Assembly (NCBI GenBank): GCA_001725255.1
Contig: MEFV01000007.1
Coordinates: 213,629-277,628 of the forward strand
DNA from: Comamonas sp. SCN 67-35
GTDB lineage: Bacteria; Pseudomonadota; Gammaproteobacteria; Burkholderiales; Burkholderiaceae_C
Reading direction: 5' to 3'
DNA: 64,000 nucleotides
The notes under the pieces are model-generated. The model worked only from the letters and a program-made list of their open reading frames with translations. It ran no database searches and was not told the DNA's origin. How positions within the stretch are numbered: position 1 is the first letter of the stretch; each line of letters starts with the position of its first letter. The translations under genes and the position numbers were made by a program. Shown piece after piece: positions 54,510 through 62,185 of the stretch.

Positions 54510-54597
54510 GGTCAGTGGTCAGTGGTCAGTGGTCAGTCGTGAGCGGTGAGTCGCAAGCGGGCATTCACCACTTGCCACTCACCATTGACCGCTTACT
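54510..54597. repeat. Tandem GGTCAGT repeat plus hairpin (copy 1 of a pair)
   Basis: Four perfect 7-bp GGTCAGT units (54510-54537) lead into an imperfect hairpin GGTGAGTcGCAAG...CTTGCcACTCACC. It spans the spacer between the channel gene start and the hydratase gene stop. The core GGTGAGTCGCAAG also occurs at 55503-55546. Confidence 0.8.
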
Positions 54598-55465
54598 TCA
54601 TAAAGTTGACCGTGACGGGCTGGGCACCGGCCAGGCCCTCGTACGTCACCGTGGCCGTGAGGCCCGGCTTGGGTGGCATCAGCGCCGAGAACGACCCCAG
54701 GCTGATCAGGTCGCCCGGCTTCATCTGCTTGTGCTCCTTGCGCAGCGCCTGCGCCAGCCAGACCACGGCGTTGAGCGGATGCTCCAGGATGTCGCTGCCC
54801 TTGCCCGCGCCGATCTGCTCGCCCTGCTGGTTGGTGACCTTGATGTTCATGTGCGCCAGTTGCGCCAGCATCACGTAACGGTCCATGCGGTCCGCCGGCA
54901 CCGCGATCGGCGTGCCCGCCACGCCCAGGCGCGCGCCGACGTTGATCGCGCCCACGCCCGCGCCGTCGAGCTTGGGCGGTGCCTGCACGACGAGGTCGGG
55001 CAGCTCGATGAAGGGAATCACCTGGTCGATGTGCTGCATCACTTCCTCGGGCGTCCTGGCGTGGTTCACGCCCGCGTCCTTCACGCGCACCAGCATGTCG
55101 GCCTCGAAGAGCGGGCGCGCGCCAAAGCTGGGCGCGGTGCTGAAGCCGCTCGGCTGGATCATGCCCTGGTACAGCACGCCCCAGACCGGCTGGTCGGTGT
55201 GGAATTTCTTCTGCGTCGCCGGGTTGGTCAGCCCCGCCTTGTAGCCCACCACCTTGCCGTAGTGGGCGGCCAGCAGCTTGTTGAATCTGGCGCGCGTGCA
55301 GGCGGCGTCCTTGTCGCTTTGTTTGGCGAAATTGGGCGCGGGCGTCTTGGCGAAGTAGTGGTCGGCCATCTCCTGCACCTGAGCCTGCGTCAGGCACGCG
55401 GCCTGCGCACCCAGGGCCAGCGTGAAGCCGACGGCCGCCGCCGTCAGGGTCTTGATGAATGCCAT
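54593..55465 (-). CDS. Hydratase/fumarylacetoacetase-fold protein with a signal peptide
   Basis: A 290-residue protein related to 2-keto-4-pentenoate hydratase (MhpD) of the FAH superfamily. It has VVGYKAGLTNPATQKKF, then FEADMLVRVKD with HARTPEEVMQHIDQVIPFIE (metal-binding acidic residues in the usual order), and VVWLAQAL. Residues 1-22 form a clear signal peptide (ending AQAAC), so it is exported, which is unusual for this normally cytoplasmic family. The start at 55465 has GAGGAG upstream. The gene is flanked on both sides by related hairpin repeats. Confidence 0.85.
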   Translation of the reverse strand: MAFIKTLTAAAVGFTLALGAQAACLTQAQVQEMADHYFAKTPAPNFAKQSDKDAACTRARFNKLLAAHYGKVVGYKAGLTNPATQKKFHTDQPVWGVLYQGMIQPSGFSTAPSFGARPLFEADMLVRVKDAGVNHARTPEEVMQHIDQVIPFIELPDLVVQAPPKLDGAGVGAINVGARLGVAGTPIAVPADRMDRYVMLAQLAHMNIKVTNQQGEQIGAGKGSDILEHPLNAVVWLAQALRKEHKQMKPGDLISLGSFSALMPPKPGLTATVTYEGLAGAQPVTVNFMK

Positions 55466-55502
55466 GCGTGTCTCCTCTTCCTTGGTTTGAAACACCGTGA
55501 TC

Positions 55503-55546
55503 GTAAGTGGTAAGTGGTGAGTCGCAAGTCGCCACTTATCGCTCAC
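55503..55546. repeat. Hairpin repeat (copy 2 of a pair)
   Basis: GTAAGTGGTAAGTGGTGAG, then TCGCAAGTCGCCACTTATCG: short AAGTGG tandem units followed by a hairpin sharing GGTGAGTCGCAAG with copy 1. It lies between the hydratase start and the cobC end and contributes the last codons and stop of cobC. Confidence 0.75.
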
Positions 55547-56093
55547 CCCCCTGCAGCACCCAGGCCTCGCCGAACGCCACGTTCTGCATGGGCCAGTCAC
55601 CTGCCACCCGCACGCGGCGCACGCCCTGCGCCAGGAGCCGCACGGCGCGGATCACGCCCGCATGGGTGACCCACACCGCGTCGCGTTCGCTGGCGCGCCA
55701 ATCGTCGAAGGCGGCACCCACCCGCGCCATGAGCGCAGCCACGCTCTCGCCGTGCCCGCCCGGGCGCGCCTGGGCAAAGTCGGCGAGCCAGGCGTCCATG
55801 GCCTCACGGCCGACTGCCGACCAGGGCCGCCCCTCCCAGTCGCCGAAGTCCAGCTCGCGCAGCCGGGCGTCTGATTCCAGCGTCAAATCGGGCCGCAGCG
55901 CTTGCAGGGAAAGCGCCAGACGCTCGCAACGCTGCAGCGGTGAATGCTGCACCGCCAGCCGCGGCGGCACGCGCTCGGCCCACTGGCGCGCCGCGGCCTC
56001 GGTGGCCTGCGCATCGGCCGCGACGTCGCTGGCGCCATAGCAGACGCCCTCGGGCAGTGCCACCCGCGCATGGCGCAGCAGCCACAGCCTCAT
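55536..56093 (-). CDS. cobC: Histidine phosphatase, CobC-like (alpha-ribazole phosphatase)
   Basis: A 185-residue phosphatase with the phospho-His motif LLRHARVALP (RHG with Ala in place of Gly), HSPLQRC, ELDFGDWEGRPW and the second His in VTHAGVIRA. CobC removes the phosphate from alpha-ribazole-5'-phosphate in lower-ligand assembly. ATG 56093 overlaps the cobS stop (ATGA), so it is cotranslated with cobS. Its last codons and stop lie in the repeat at 55503-55546. Confidence 0.9.
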   Translation of the reverse strand: MRLWLLRHARVALPEGVCYGASDVAADAQATEAAARQWAERVPPRLAVQHSPLQRCERLALSLQALRPDLTLESDARLRELDFGDWEGRPWSAVGREAMDAWLADFAQARPGGHGESVAALMARVGAAFDDWRASERDAVWVTHAGVIRAVRLLAQGVRRVRVAGDWPMQNVAFGEAWVLQGGER

Positions 56094-56896
56094 GCCGCCG
56101 CACTCCACGCCAGGCCCAGGTAGAACGCCACTTCGCACAGCTGCTGCGTGGCGCCCAGTGTGTCGCCGGTAAAGCCCTGCAGGCGCCGGCGCAGCAGCCG
56201 CAGCATGACCAGCGCCATCAGCAGCGCGCACCCCGCCGACACTATCGTTTCGATAGCTCCTTGCGCTTGCCATATAAGCGCCAGCGCAGGAATCGACCAC
56301 AGAACCCCGGTGAACAGGCTCGCCCCCGATACCGCTTCCGCGAGCGGCTTGGACTTGGCCTGCGCGCTCTCGCTCACATAAGGCAGGCTACGCATGATGA
56401 AGAGCGGCGCCAGGCGCGAGAGCACATGCGCGCCCAGCACGGCCGCCGCCGCGCGGGCGGCGCCGTGATGCACCAGCAGCGCCAGCAGCGCCACCTTGAG
56501 CAGCAGCGCCAGCACCAGCGTCACCACACCGTGGCTGCCGATGCGTGAATCCTTCATGATGGCCAGCGCCCGCTCGCGCGTTGCGCTGCCGCCCAGGCCA
56601 TCCGCCGTATCGGCCAGGCCATCCTCGTGAAACGCCCCCGTGAGCCACACCGTGGCCGCGGTGCCGAGGACGGCCGCGAGCAGCGCGCCCAGGGGCGACG
56701 CGCCCCAGCGCCAGCCCGCCAGCCACAGCACCCCCGCGCCCGCCGCGCCCACGACCCAGCCCACGCCGGGAAAGTGGCCGCTGGCCGCATTGAGCATGGC
56801 CGGGCTGTAGCCCACCCACGCGGCCAGGCGCCCGGTGACGGGGATGCGCGTGAAGAACTGCAGCGCCAGCAGGAAGTGGCGCAGGCCATCGGTCAC
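56090..56896 (-). CDS. cobS: Adenosylcobinamide-GDP ribazoletransferase
   Basis: A 268-residue inner-membrane enzyme that joins adenosylcobinamide-GDP to alpha-ribazole. It has about six helices and the CobS blocks ALQFFTRIPVTG, FHEDGLADTADGLGGS (metal-binding acidic motif), IMKDSRIGSHGVVTLVLALL and GLAWSAAA at the end. It is coupled to cobC (ATGA). A copy of the interspersed palindromic element (56242-56295) is inside the coding sequence. Confidence 0.96.
   Translation of the reverse strand: MTDGLRHFLLALQFFTRIPVTGRLAAWVGYSPAMLNAASGHFPGVGWVVGAAGAGVLWLAGWRWGASPLGALLAAVLGTAATVWLTGAFHEDGLADTADGLGGSATRERALAIMKDSRIGSHGVVTLVLALLLKVALLALLVHHGAARAAAAVLGAHVLSRLAPLFIMRSLPYVSESAQAKSKPLAEAVSGASLFTGVLWSIPALALIWQAQGAIETIVSAGCALLMALVMLRLLRRRLQGFTGDTLGATQQLCEVAFYLGLAWSAAA
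56242..56295. repeat. Interspersed palindromic element, copy 5, inside cobS
   Basis: Plus strand: CGATAGCTCCTTGCGCTTGC, then ATAAGCGCCAGCGCAGGAAT. It lies in codons of the cobS membrane domain and keeps the frame. The GCGCTT/AAGCGC arms pair. It has the same layout as the copies at 20351 and 51501. Confidence 0.65.
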
Positions 56897-56951
56897 GGCG
56901 CGCCCCGCCCCGGCGCTTTCCCAGCCTGATTTTTCATGAATTCATTGCGAA

Positions 56952-56966
56952 TGCAACTAATTATCA
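56952..56966. promoter_or_regulatory. Fur-box-like site before the TonB-dependent receptor
   Basis: TGCAACTAATTATCA. The right half ATTATCA matches the 7-1-7 Fur motif exactly, and the left half (TGCAACT against TGATAAT) matches at 4 of 7. It lies about 42 bp upstream of the receptor start, next to a TATAGT -10 candidate (56969-56974). This predicts iron repression of the receptor, and perhaps of the divergent cobS start 56 bp away. Confidence 0.65.
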
Positions 56967-57008
56967 TTTATAGTCATAGATCAAAACAAAGACACACGAG
57001 TATCCGAC

Positions 57009-59204
57009 ATGAGCCTGTCCCCACATGCCCCCGTGCCCGCCTTTCCCACCCCCGCCGCGCTGTGGGCCACGCGTTTCGATGCCGGCGCGGTGCCATTGGA
57101 TTGCGTGTGCCTGGGGTACGCACGCAAGGCGTTGCCCTGGTCCAGGCGCACCGTGGCGCTGGCCGTGCTGCTCGCCGCGCTGGCACTGACGCAAGCCCAG
57201 GCGCAGGAGAGCAGCGCCACGCTGCCCGAGGTCAACGTGACAGCCAAGGGCTACGCAGCAAGCGATGCCGAATCGCCTGTCGCCACCACCGTGCTCACGC
57301 AGGAAGATCTCGCGCGCAAACAGGCGCAAAACGTCGGCGAGGCGCTGGCGGGCGAGCCTGGCCTGGCGGCCTCGTCCGACAGTGCGCAGGGGCAGAACCC
57401 CGTGATCCGCGGGTTGCAGAAGGACAGCGTGGTGCTCATGGTCGATGGCATGCGGCTCAATTCCGCGCAGCCCGCGGGCTCGATCGCCTCTTTCCTTTCT
57501 CTGGGTCTGGCCGAGCGCGTGGAAGTCGTGAAGGGCCCGGCCTCGGTGCTCTACGGCACGGGCGCGCTGGGCGGCGCAGTCAACGTGCTGCTGCCGCAGG
57601 CGCGCTTCGAGCCGGGCGTCGGCCTGAAGGCACGGCTGGGCTATGACAGCGCCAGCCGCGGCAGGAACGGCGCCGCCGTGCTCAACGCGAGCGAAGGCGA
57701 CCACGCACTGATGCTCGGCGCCTCGCTCGCGGATATTGGCGACTACAGCGCCCCGGGCGGGCGCCAGGCGCTCACCGGCTACGGCTCGGACAGCTTCATC
57801 GGCCAGTACCGCTATCGGCTGGACGGGCGCCAGCAGCTGCGCGTTTCGCTGCAGCAGCAAAGCGACCGCGACGTCTGGTATTCGGGCTCGACCAAGCCGC
57901 ACCCGGTCGCCGCCGTCGGCCGGCTCACCATTCATTCGCCCGAGCAGACGCGGCGCCTGGCCGAGGTCGGCTACAACCGCCAGGGCACGGGCGATCAGCC
58001 ACTGAACCTGGACGTGCGCGTGTACCGCCAGCAGATGCAGCGCCAGATCAACGCCTGGGGCAGCCTGCTGGCACGCGACATCGTGCTCAACGACGTGGGC
58101 TTCGCCACCGACGGGCTCGATGCGCGCGCCGATTGGCTGGTGCATCCGCGGCACCTGCTCTCGCTGGGCCTGAACGCCTGGCGCATGACGGCCGACCCGG
58201 ACAGCCGCATGGCCGGACCGCCCACGTTCGCGTCGTTCGCTCCCTCCAAACCGTTCACCGACGGCGCGCTGCGGGCCATGGGCGTGTACGTGCAGGACGA
58301 CATGAAATTCGGCGCGCTCAGTGTGCTCGCGGGCCTGCGTTACGACCGCGTGAGCGGCAGCGCCGCCGACATGGCCAACCACACGGTGAGCACGGGGCTG
58401 GATCGCAGCGACGGCGCGCTTTCGGGCAGCATCGGCGCGGTCTATCAAGTGGCGCCGCTGCTGCGGCCCTTCGCCAATCTCTCGCGGGGCTTTCGCGCGC
58501 CCGACCTGCGCGAGCGCTACCAGTCGGGCGCACGCAACGACGGCTTCTTCTGGGCCGGCAGCCCGCAGCTCAAGCCCGAGCACGCGACGCAGTTCGAACT
58601 GGGCCTCAAGGGCTCGGATGCCACGCTGGACTACAGCGTCTCGGCCTGGCGCATGCGCGTGAACGACTACATCACCGGCATGCAATTGAGCGGCGCCGCT
58701 GCCGTGGCCGCCTGCGGCGCGGGGCCGAACGCAGCGTACTGCAAGCAGAGCGTGAATCTGGGCCACGCCACGCTCGATGGCGTGGAGGCCTCGCTGCGCT
58801 GGCGCCTCACACCCGGACAGCTGCTCTGGGCCGGCTACACGCGCATCCGCGGCACCAATGGCGATCTGAACGAGCCGCTCTTCATGATGCCGGCCGACAC
58901 GCTCACGCTGGGCTGGCAGGGGCAGGTCACCACCGCCTGGTCGCTGGACGCCAGCGCCCGCCTGGTGCGCAGGCAAAGCCGCGTGGCTACGCTCTTCAGC
59001 CGAGGCACCGAAGACCCCACGGCCGGCTACGGCGTGCTCGACGTGGGCGCCACCTGGCGTTACGCGAAGGACCAGCACCTGCGCGTGGCCGTGAAGAACC
59101 TCACCGACAAGCGCTACCACGACCACCTGGCCGAGGGCTTGCCGGGCATGGAGCTGATCGCGCCCGGACGCAGCCTGGCGCTGACGTGGCAAGGGCGGTT
59201 CTGA
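57009..59204 (+). CDS. TonB-dependent outer-membrane receptor
   Basis: A 731-residue outer-membrane receptor. A long N-terminus precedes a signal-like segment (about residues 45-66, ending QAQAQ). The plug domain then follows (PEVNVTAKGY, PVIRGLQKDSVVLMVDGMRL, GPASVLYGTGALGGAVNVLL), then a 22-strand barrel ending in a terminal Phe. It has FRAPDLRERY and SPQLKPEHATQFELGLKG, recalling heme-receptor FRAP/NPNL boxes. The substrate is unclear: the Fur-like site favours iron or heme, whereas the neighbours are cobalamin genes. The start may be shorter than ATG 57009. It converges with cobT, 12 bp away. Confidence 0.85.
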   Translation: MSLSPHAPVPAFPTPAALWATRFDAGAVPLDCVCLGYARKALPWSRRTVALAVLLAALALTQAQAQESSATLPEVNVTAKGYAASDAESPVATTVLTQEDLARKQAQNVGEALAGEPGLAASSDSAQGQNPVIRGLQKDSVVLMVDGMRLNSAQPAGSIASFLSLGLAERVEVVKGPASVLYGTGALGGAVNVLLPQARFEPGVGLKARLGYDSASRGRNGAAVLNASEGDHALMLGASLADIGDYSAPGGRQALTGYGSDSFIGQYRYRLDGRQQLRVSLQQQSDRDVWYSGSTKPHPVAAVGRLTIHSPEQTRRLAEVGYNRQGTGDQPLNLDVRVYRQQMQRQINAWGSLLARDIVLNDVGFATDGLDARADWLVHPRHLLSLGLNAWRMTADPDSRMAGPPTFASFAPSKPFTDGALRAMGVYVQDDMKFGALSVLAGLRYDRVSGSAADMANHTVSTGLDRSDGALSGSIGAVYQVAPLLRPFANLSRGFRAPDLRERYQSGARNDGFFWAGSPQLKPEHATQFELGLKGSDATLDYSVSAWRMRVNDYITGMQLSGAAAVAACGAGPNAAYCKQSVNLGHATLDGVEASLRWRLTPGQLLWAGYTRIRGTNGDLNEPLFMMPADTLTLGWQGQVTTAWSLDASARLVRRQSRVATLFSRGTEDPTAGYGVLDVGATWRYAKDQHLRVAVKNLTDKRYHDHLAEGLPGMELIAPGRSLALTWQGRF

Positions 59205-59216
59205 CCGGCGCCGCGA

Positions 59217-60254
59217 TCAGCCCTTGTCGGACACGCCCGCCGACTCGAAGCTCGCCATCTCGTTGAGAATGCGGCAGGCCGATTCCAGAATCGGCCACGC
59301 CAGCAGCGCGCCGCTGCCCTCGCCCACGCGCAGGCCCAGATCCAGCAGCGGCTCAGCCTGCATCAGCGCCAGCAGCCGCGCGTGGCCGTGCTCATCCGAG
59401 CGGTGCGCGTACACGCAGCGCTGCGCCACGTGCGGCGCGATGCGGCAGGCCACCAGTACCGCCGCCGTGGCAATGAAGCCATCGACCACCACCACGCGCC
59501 GCTCGCTTGCGGCCTGCACGATGGCGCCGACCATGGTCGCAATCTCGAAACCGCCGAGCGCCGCAAGCGCGTCGAGCGGCTCGGCGGCCTCGGCGTTGGC
59601 CGCCAGCGCCTCGCGCAGCACCGCGGTCTTGCGCGCGACGCCGTCGGCATCGAGCCCCGTGCCCGCACCTGTCACCTCGGCCACGTTGAGCCCGCCGAGC
59701 CGCGCCACCAGCAGCGAGGCGGCGCTGGTGTTGCCTATGCCCATCTCGCCCAGCAGCAGCGCGTTGCCGGGCAGCGCCCGCGCCAGCGCCACGCCGTTGG
59801 CCAGCGCCTGCTCGCACTGCGCGCGCGTCATCGCCGGGCCTGCGCTGCTGTCGTGCGTGCCCGGCGCGATCTTGCGGATCAGCAGGCCCGGCGCAGGCGC
59901 AAAGTCGCGCCGCACGCCGCAGTCCACCACGGTTTGCGTGACGCCATGCTGGCGCGCCAGCACGCTCACCGCCGCGCCTCCGGCGAGGAAATTGCCCACC
60001 ATCTGCCAGGTCACGTCGCTCGGGTAGGCCGACACGCCGCGCGCGGCGATGCCGTGGTCGGCGGCGAACACCACGAGCTGAGGGTCGATCAACCGGGGCT
60101 CGGACGTCCCCAGAATCCGCCCGAGCCGGCACGCCAGCGCCGCGATGCGCCCCAGCGCACCGTGCGGCACGGTCTTGCGGGCTATCTTGTGCTGCAACCG
60201 GGCATCCAGTTGAACGTCTTGCAGAGCGGGAATGGCGGGTACGGCGAAAGTCAT
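59217..60254 (-). CDS. cobT: Nicotinate-nucleotide-dimethylbenzimidazole phosphoribosyltransferase
   Basis: A 345-residue enzyme forming alpha-ribazole phosphate for the lower ligand of B12. It has GALGRIAALACRLGRI, the FAADHGIAARGVSAYP block, GEMGIGNTSAASLL, DGFIATAAVLVA and the catalytic Glu in RVGEGSGALLAWP near the C-terminus. I used ATG 60254; a TTG at 60266 is in frame. It lies 21 bp after cobQ. Confidence 0.96.
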   Translation of the reverse strand: MTFAVPAIPALQDVQLDARLQHKIARKTVPHGALGRIAALACRLGRILGTSEPRLIDPQLVVFAADHGIAARGVSAYPSDVTWQMVGNFLAGGAAVSVLARQHGVTQTVVDCGVRRDFAPAPGLLIRKIAPGTHDSSAGPAMTRAQCEQALANGVALARALPGNALLLGEMGIGNTSAASLLVARLGGLNVAEVTGAGTGLDADGVARKTAVLREALAANAEAAEPLDALAALGGFEIATMVGAIVQAASERRVVVVDGFIATAAVLVACRIAPHVAQRCVYAHRSDEHGHARLLALMQAEPLLDLGLRVGEGSGALLAWPILESACRILNEMASFESAGVSDKG

Positions 60255-60275
60255 GGGAATGCGCAACTCAGCGAT

Positions 60276-61778
60276 TCAATCAGGGGCCGCGAGCATATCA
60301 AGCACCCCGGGCGCGAATGCCGCCTGCACCTGCGCGGCCAGCGCATCGAAAACCACGTCGAGCGAGCGCGCCTCGGCGCCGAACAGCGCGCGCAGCACCG
60401 CCGCGTCCTCCAGCAGGCCGTGCACGTAGCAGCCCAGCACATTGCCCGCCGCGTTCTGCCACGCCAGCCCCGCCAGCAGCTCGCGCGCCACGTCGCCCTG
60501 GCGCGCCATCGCGGGGTGCTGCACCGTCTGGCCGCTGTGGATTTCGTAGCCGCCGAAGGCCACGCCGGAAAGCGGCGCCCAGGCGCCCGCCACCTCGCCC
60601 AGGCGCCAGGCGCCGCGCCGCAGCGTCTTCTCGGGCGCAAACCGCGTCACCAGCGGCAGCAGCCCCAGGCCCGGGCCGCTGCCACCGGGCTCCACGCCGT
60701 GCGGGTCGATCAGCGCCTCGCCCAGCATCTGCAGGCCGCCGCAGATGCCCAGCACCGCGCCGCCCGCCGCCGCATGGCGCGCGATGGCGCCATCCATGCC
60801 CCGCGCGCGCAGCCAGAGCAGATCGGACGCGGTGGCCTTGCTGCCGGGCAGGATGATCCAGTCGGCCCCGCCGAGCTGCGCCGCGCTGCGCGCCCAGACG
60901 AGCGAAACACCCGGCAGATTCTTCAATGGCTGAAATTCATCGAGGTTGCTGATGCGCGGGTACGCCACGATCGCGACGCGCCGCGGCAGGCCCGCCTCGC
61001 CCTCCTGCGGAAGGGCCGTCGCCCGCTCGTCAAACACACCGTCTTCCTCCGGCAACCCGTGGCCGAAGCGCATGGGCACCACGGCCACCGTGGGCACGCC
61101 GGTCAGTTCTTGCAACTGCTCGGGCGCGGGCGCAAGCAGGCCGGCGTCGCCACGGAACTTGTTGAGCACGAAGCCCCGGATGCGCGCGCGGTCCATCTCG
61201 GGCAGCAGCGCCCAGGTGCCGTACAGGTGCGCGAACGCGCCGCCGCGATCGATGTCGGCCACCAGCAGGCAGCGCGCATCGGCATGGCGCGCCACGCGCA
61301 GATTGACCACGTCGCTGGCCATCAGATTGATCTCGGCGGGCGAGCCCGCGCCTTCGATCACCACCACGTCGTTTTCCGCGCGCAGCGCATCCAGCGCCTG
61401 GGCGATGCGCGGCCACACCCGCTCGCTGCGTCCGCGCCAGGGCAGCGCCGAAAGCGCCTCGCTCACCTGCCCCAGCAGCACCACCTGGCTGTGCGTGTCG
61501 GCCTCGGGTTTGAGCAGCAGCGGATTCATGCGCACGTCGGGCTCGGCGCGCGCGGCCAGCGCCTGAAAGTACTGCGCGCTGCCGATCTCGCCCACGGGGG
61601 CCTGAGCACCCGCGCCCGCCAGTCCCGCCACCACGCGCGCGTTGTTGCTCATGTTCTGCGCCTTGAACGGCGCGACCTTCAGGCCCCGGTTGGCGTAGTG
61701 GCGGCACAGCGCGGTCGCCATCCAGCTCTTGCCCGCGCCGCTGCTGGTGCCCAGCACCATGATGGCGCGCGCCGTCAT
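60276..61778 (-). CDS. cobQ: Cobyric acid synthase
   Basis: A 500-residue glutamine-dependent amidotransferase that amidates four carboxyls of the corrin ring. The N-terminal synthetase domain has the P-loop GTSSGAGKSWMATALC (residues 10-25), FKAQNMSNNA and VIEGAGSPAEINL. The C-terminal GATase1 domain has the nucleophile in LGICGGLQML and the His in YVHGLLED. ATG 61778 overlaps the DUF3037 gene stop (ATGA), so it is translationally coupled to that pair. Confidence 0.96.
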   Translation of the reverse strand: MTARAIMVLGTSSGAGKSWMATALCRHYANRGLKVAPFKAQNMSNNARVVAGLAGAGAQAPVGEIGSAQYFQALAARAEPDVRMNPLLLKPEADTHSQVVLLGQVSEALSALPWRGRSERVWPRIAQALDALRAENDVVVIEGAGSPAEINLMASDVVNLRVARHADARCLLVADIDRGGAFAHLYGTWALLPEMDRARIRGFVLNKFRGDAGLLAPAPEQLQELTGVPTVAVVPMRFGHGLPEEDGVFDERATALPQEGEAGLPRRVAIVAYPRISNLDEFQPLKNLPGVSLVWARSAAQLGGADWIILPGSKATASDLLWLRARGMDGAIARHAAAGGAVLGICGGLQMLGEALIDPHGVEPGGSGPGLGLLPLVTRFAPEKTLRRGAWRLGEVAGAWAPLSGVAFGGYEIHSGQTVQHPAMARQGDVARELLAGLAWQNAAGNVLGCYVHGLLEDAAVLRALFGAEARSLDVVFDALAAQVQAAFAPGVLDMLAAPD

Positions 61779-62185
61779 GCCGGGCCCCGGGGGGCGGGCA
61801 GCGGGCGCACCATGCGCGCCATCGCGTGCGCCAGCGCCGCGTCCGGATCGACGCATAACCCGGTGTGCACCGGCGAGGTTTGAATGATGCCGCTGCGCCG
61901 CGCCGTCAGCCAGTGAAAGCGCGCGCGCAGTGGCAGCCGCGCGATCGGTCCACCCTCGGGCGCGCCGGCGCAGATGGCGACGATCGCGCCCAGGTGGCGT
62001 TGCACCGTGGGCACGTCGACATGCGCATCCAGCGCCCGCAGCCGTGCCACGTCCAGCTCGATGGCGGCGCGCAGAAAGCCGCTCTTCTGGCACGACAGGA
62101 TCACGCCGGCGTTGATGAATTCCTCGCGCTCCACGCGCGGCACCACGCGCACCACCGCGTAGTCGTACAGCTCAGCCGCGCGCAT
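61775..62185 (-). CDS. DUF3037-family protein
   Basis: A 136-residue cytoplasmic protein with the DUF3037 opening ELYDYAVVRVVPRVEREEFI, followed by NAGVILSC. No catalytic motif is recognised. In many bacteria it is encoded next to a HipA-like kinase gene. Here its start overlaps that gene by 14 bp, and its stop overlaps the cobQ start (ATGA). The function is unknown; a partner or regulator of the kinase is a guess from gene order. Confidence 0.85.
   Translation of the reverse strand: MRAAELYDYAVVRVVPRVEREEFINAGVILSCQKSGFLRAAIELDVARLRALDAHVDVPTVQRHLGAIVAICAGAPEGGPIARLPLRARFHWLTARRSGIIQTSPVHTGLCVDPDAALAHAMARMVRPLPAPRGPA

Noticed and set aside
54510..54537. CRISPR-like tandem repeat (GGTCAGT x4)
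   Set aside because: The units are only 7 bp with no spacers and no cas genes nearby; it is a simple tandem repeat.
56897..57008. Cobalamin riboswitch in front of cobS or the TonB receptor
   Set aside because: The 112-bp spacer is too short and no B12-box sequence is visible; a Fur-box-like site explains it better. The 62946-63173 spacer before the kinase gene also showed no B12 box.
56964..59192. Minus-strand open frame of 742 codons opposite the TonB receptor
   Set aside because: The plus strand carries plug and barrel motifs and a terminal Phe; the antisense translation has low complexity and no motif.
59382..61883. Plus-strand open frame of 833 codons over cobT and cobQ
   Set aside because: It crosses two clear cobalamin genes on the other strand and has no domain-like sequence.
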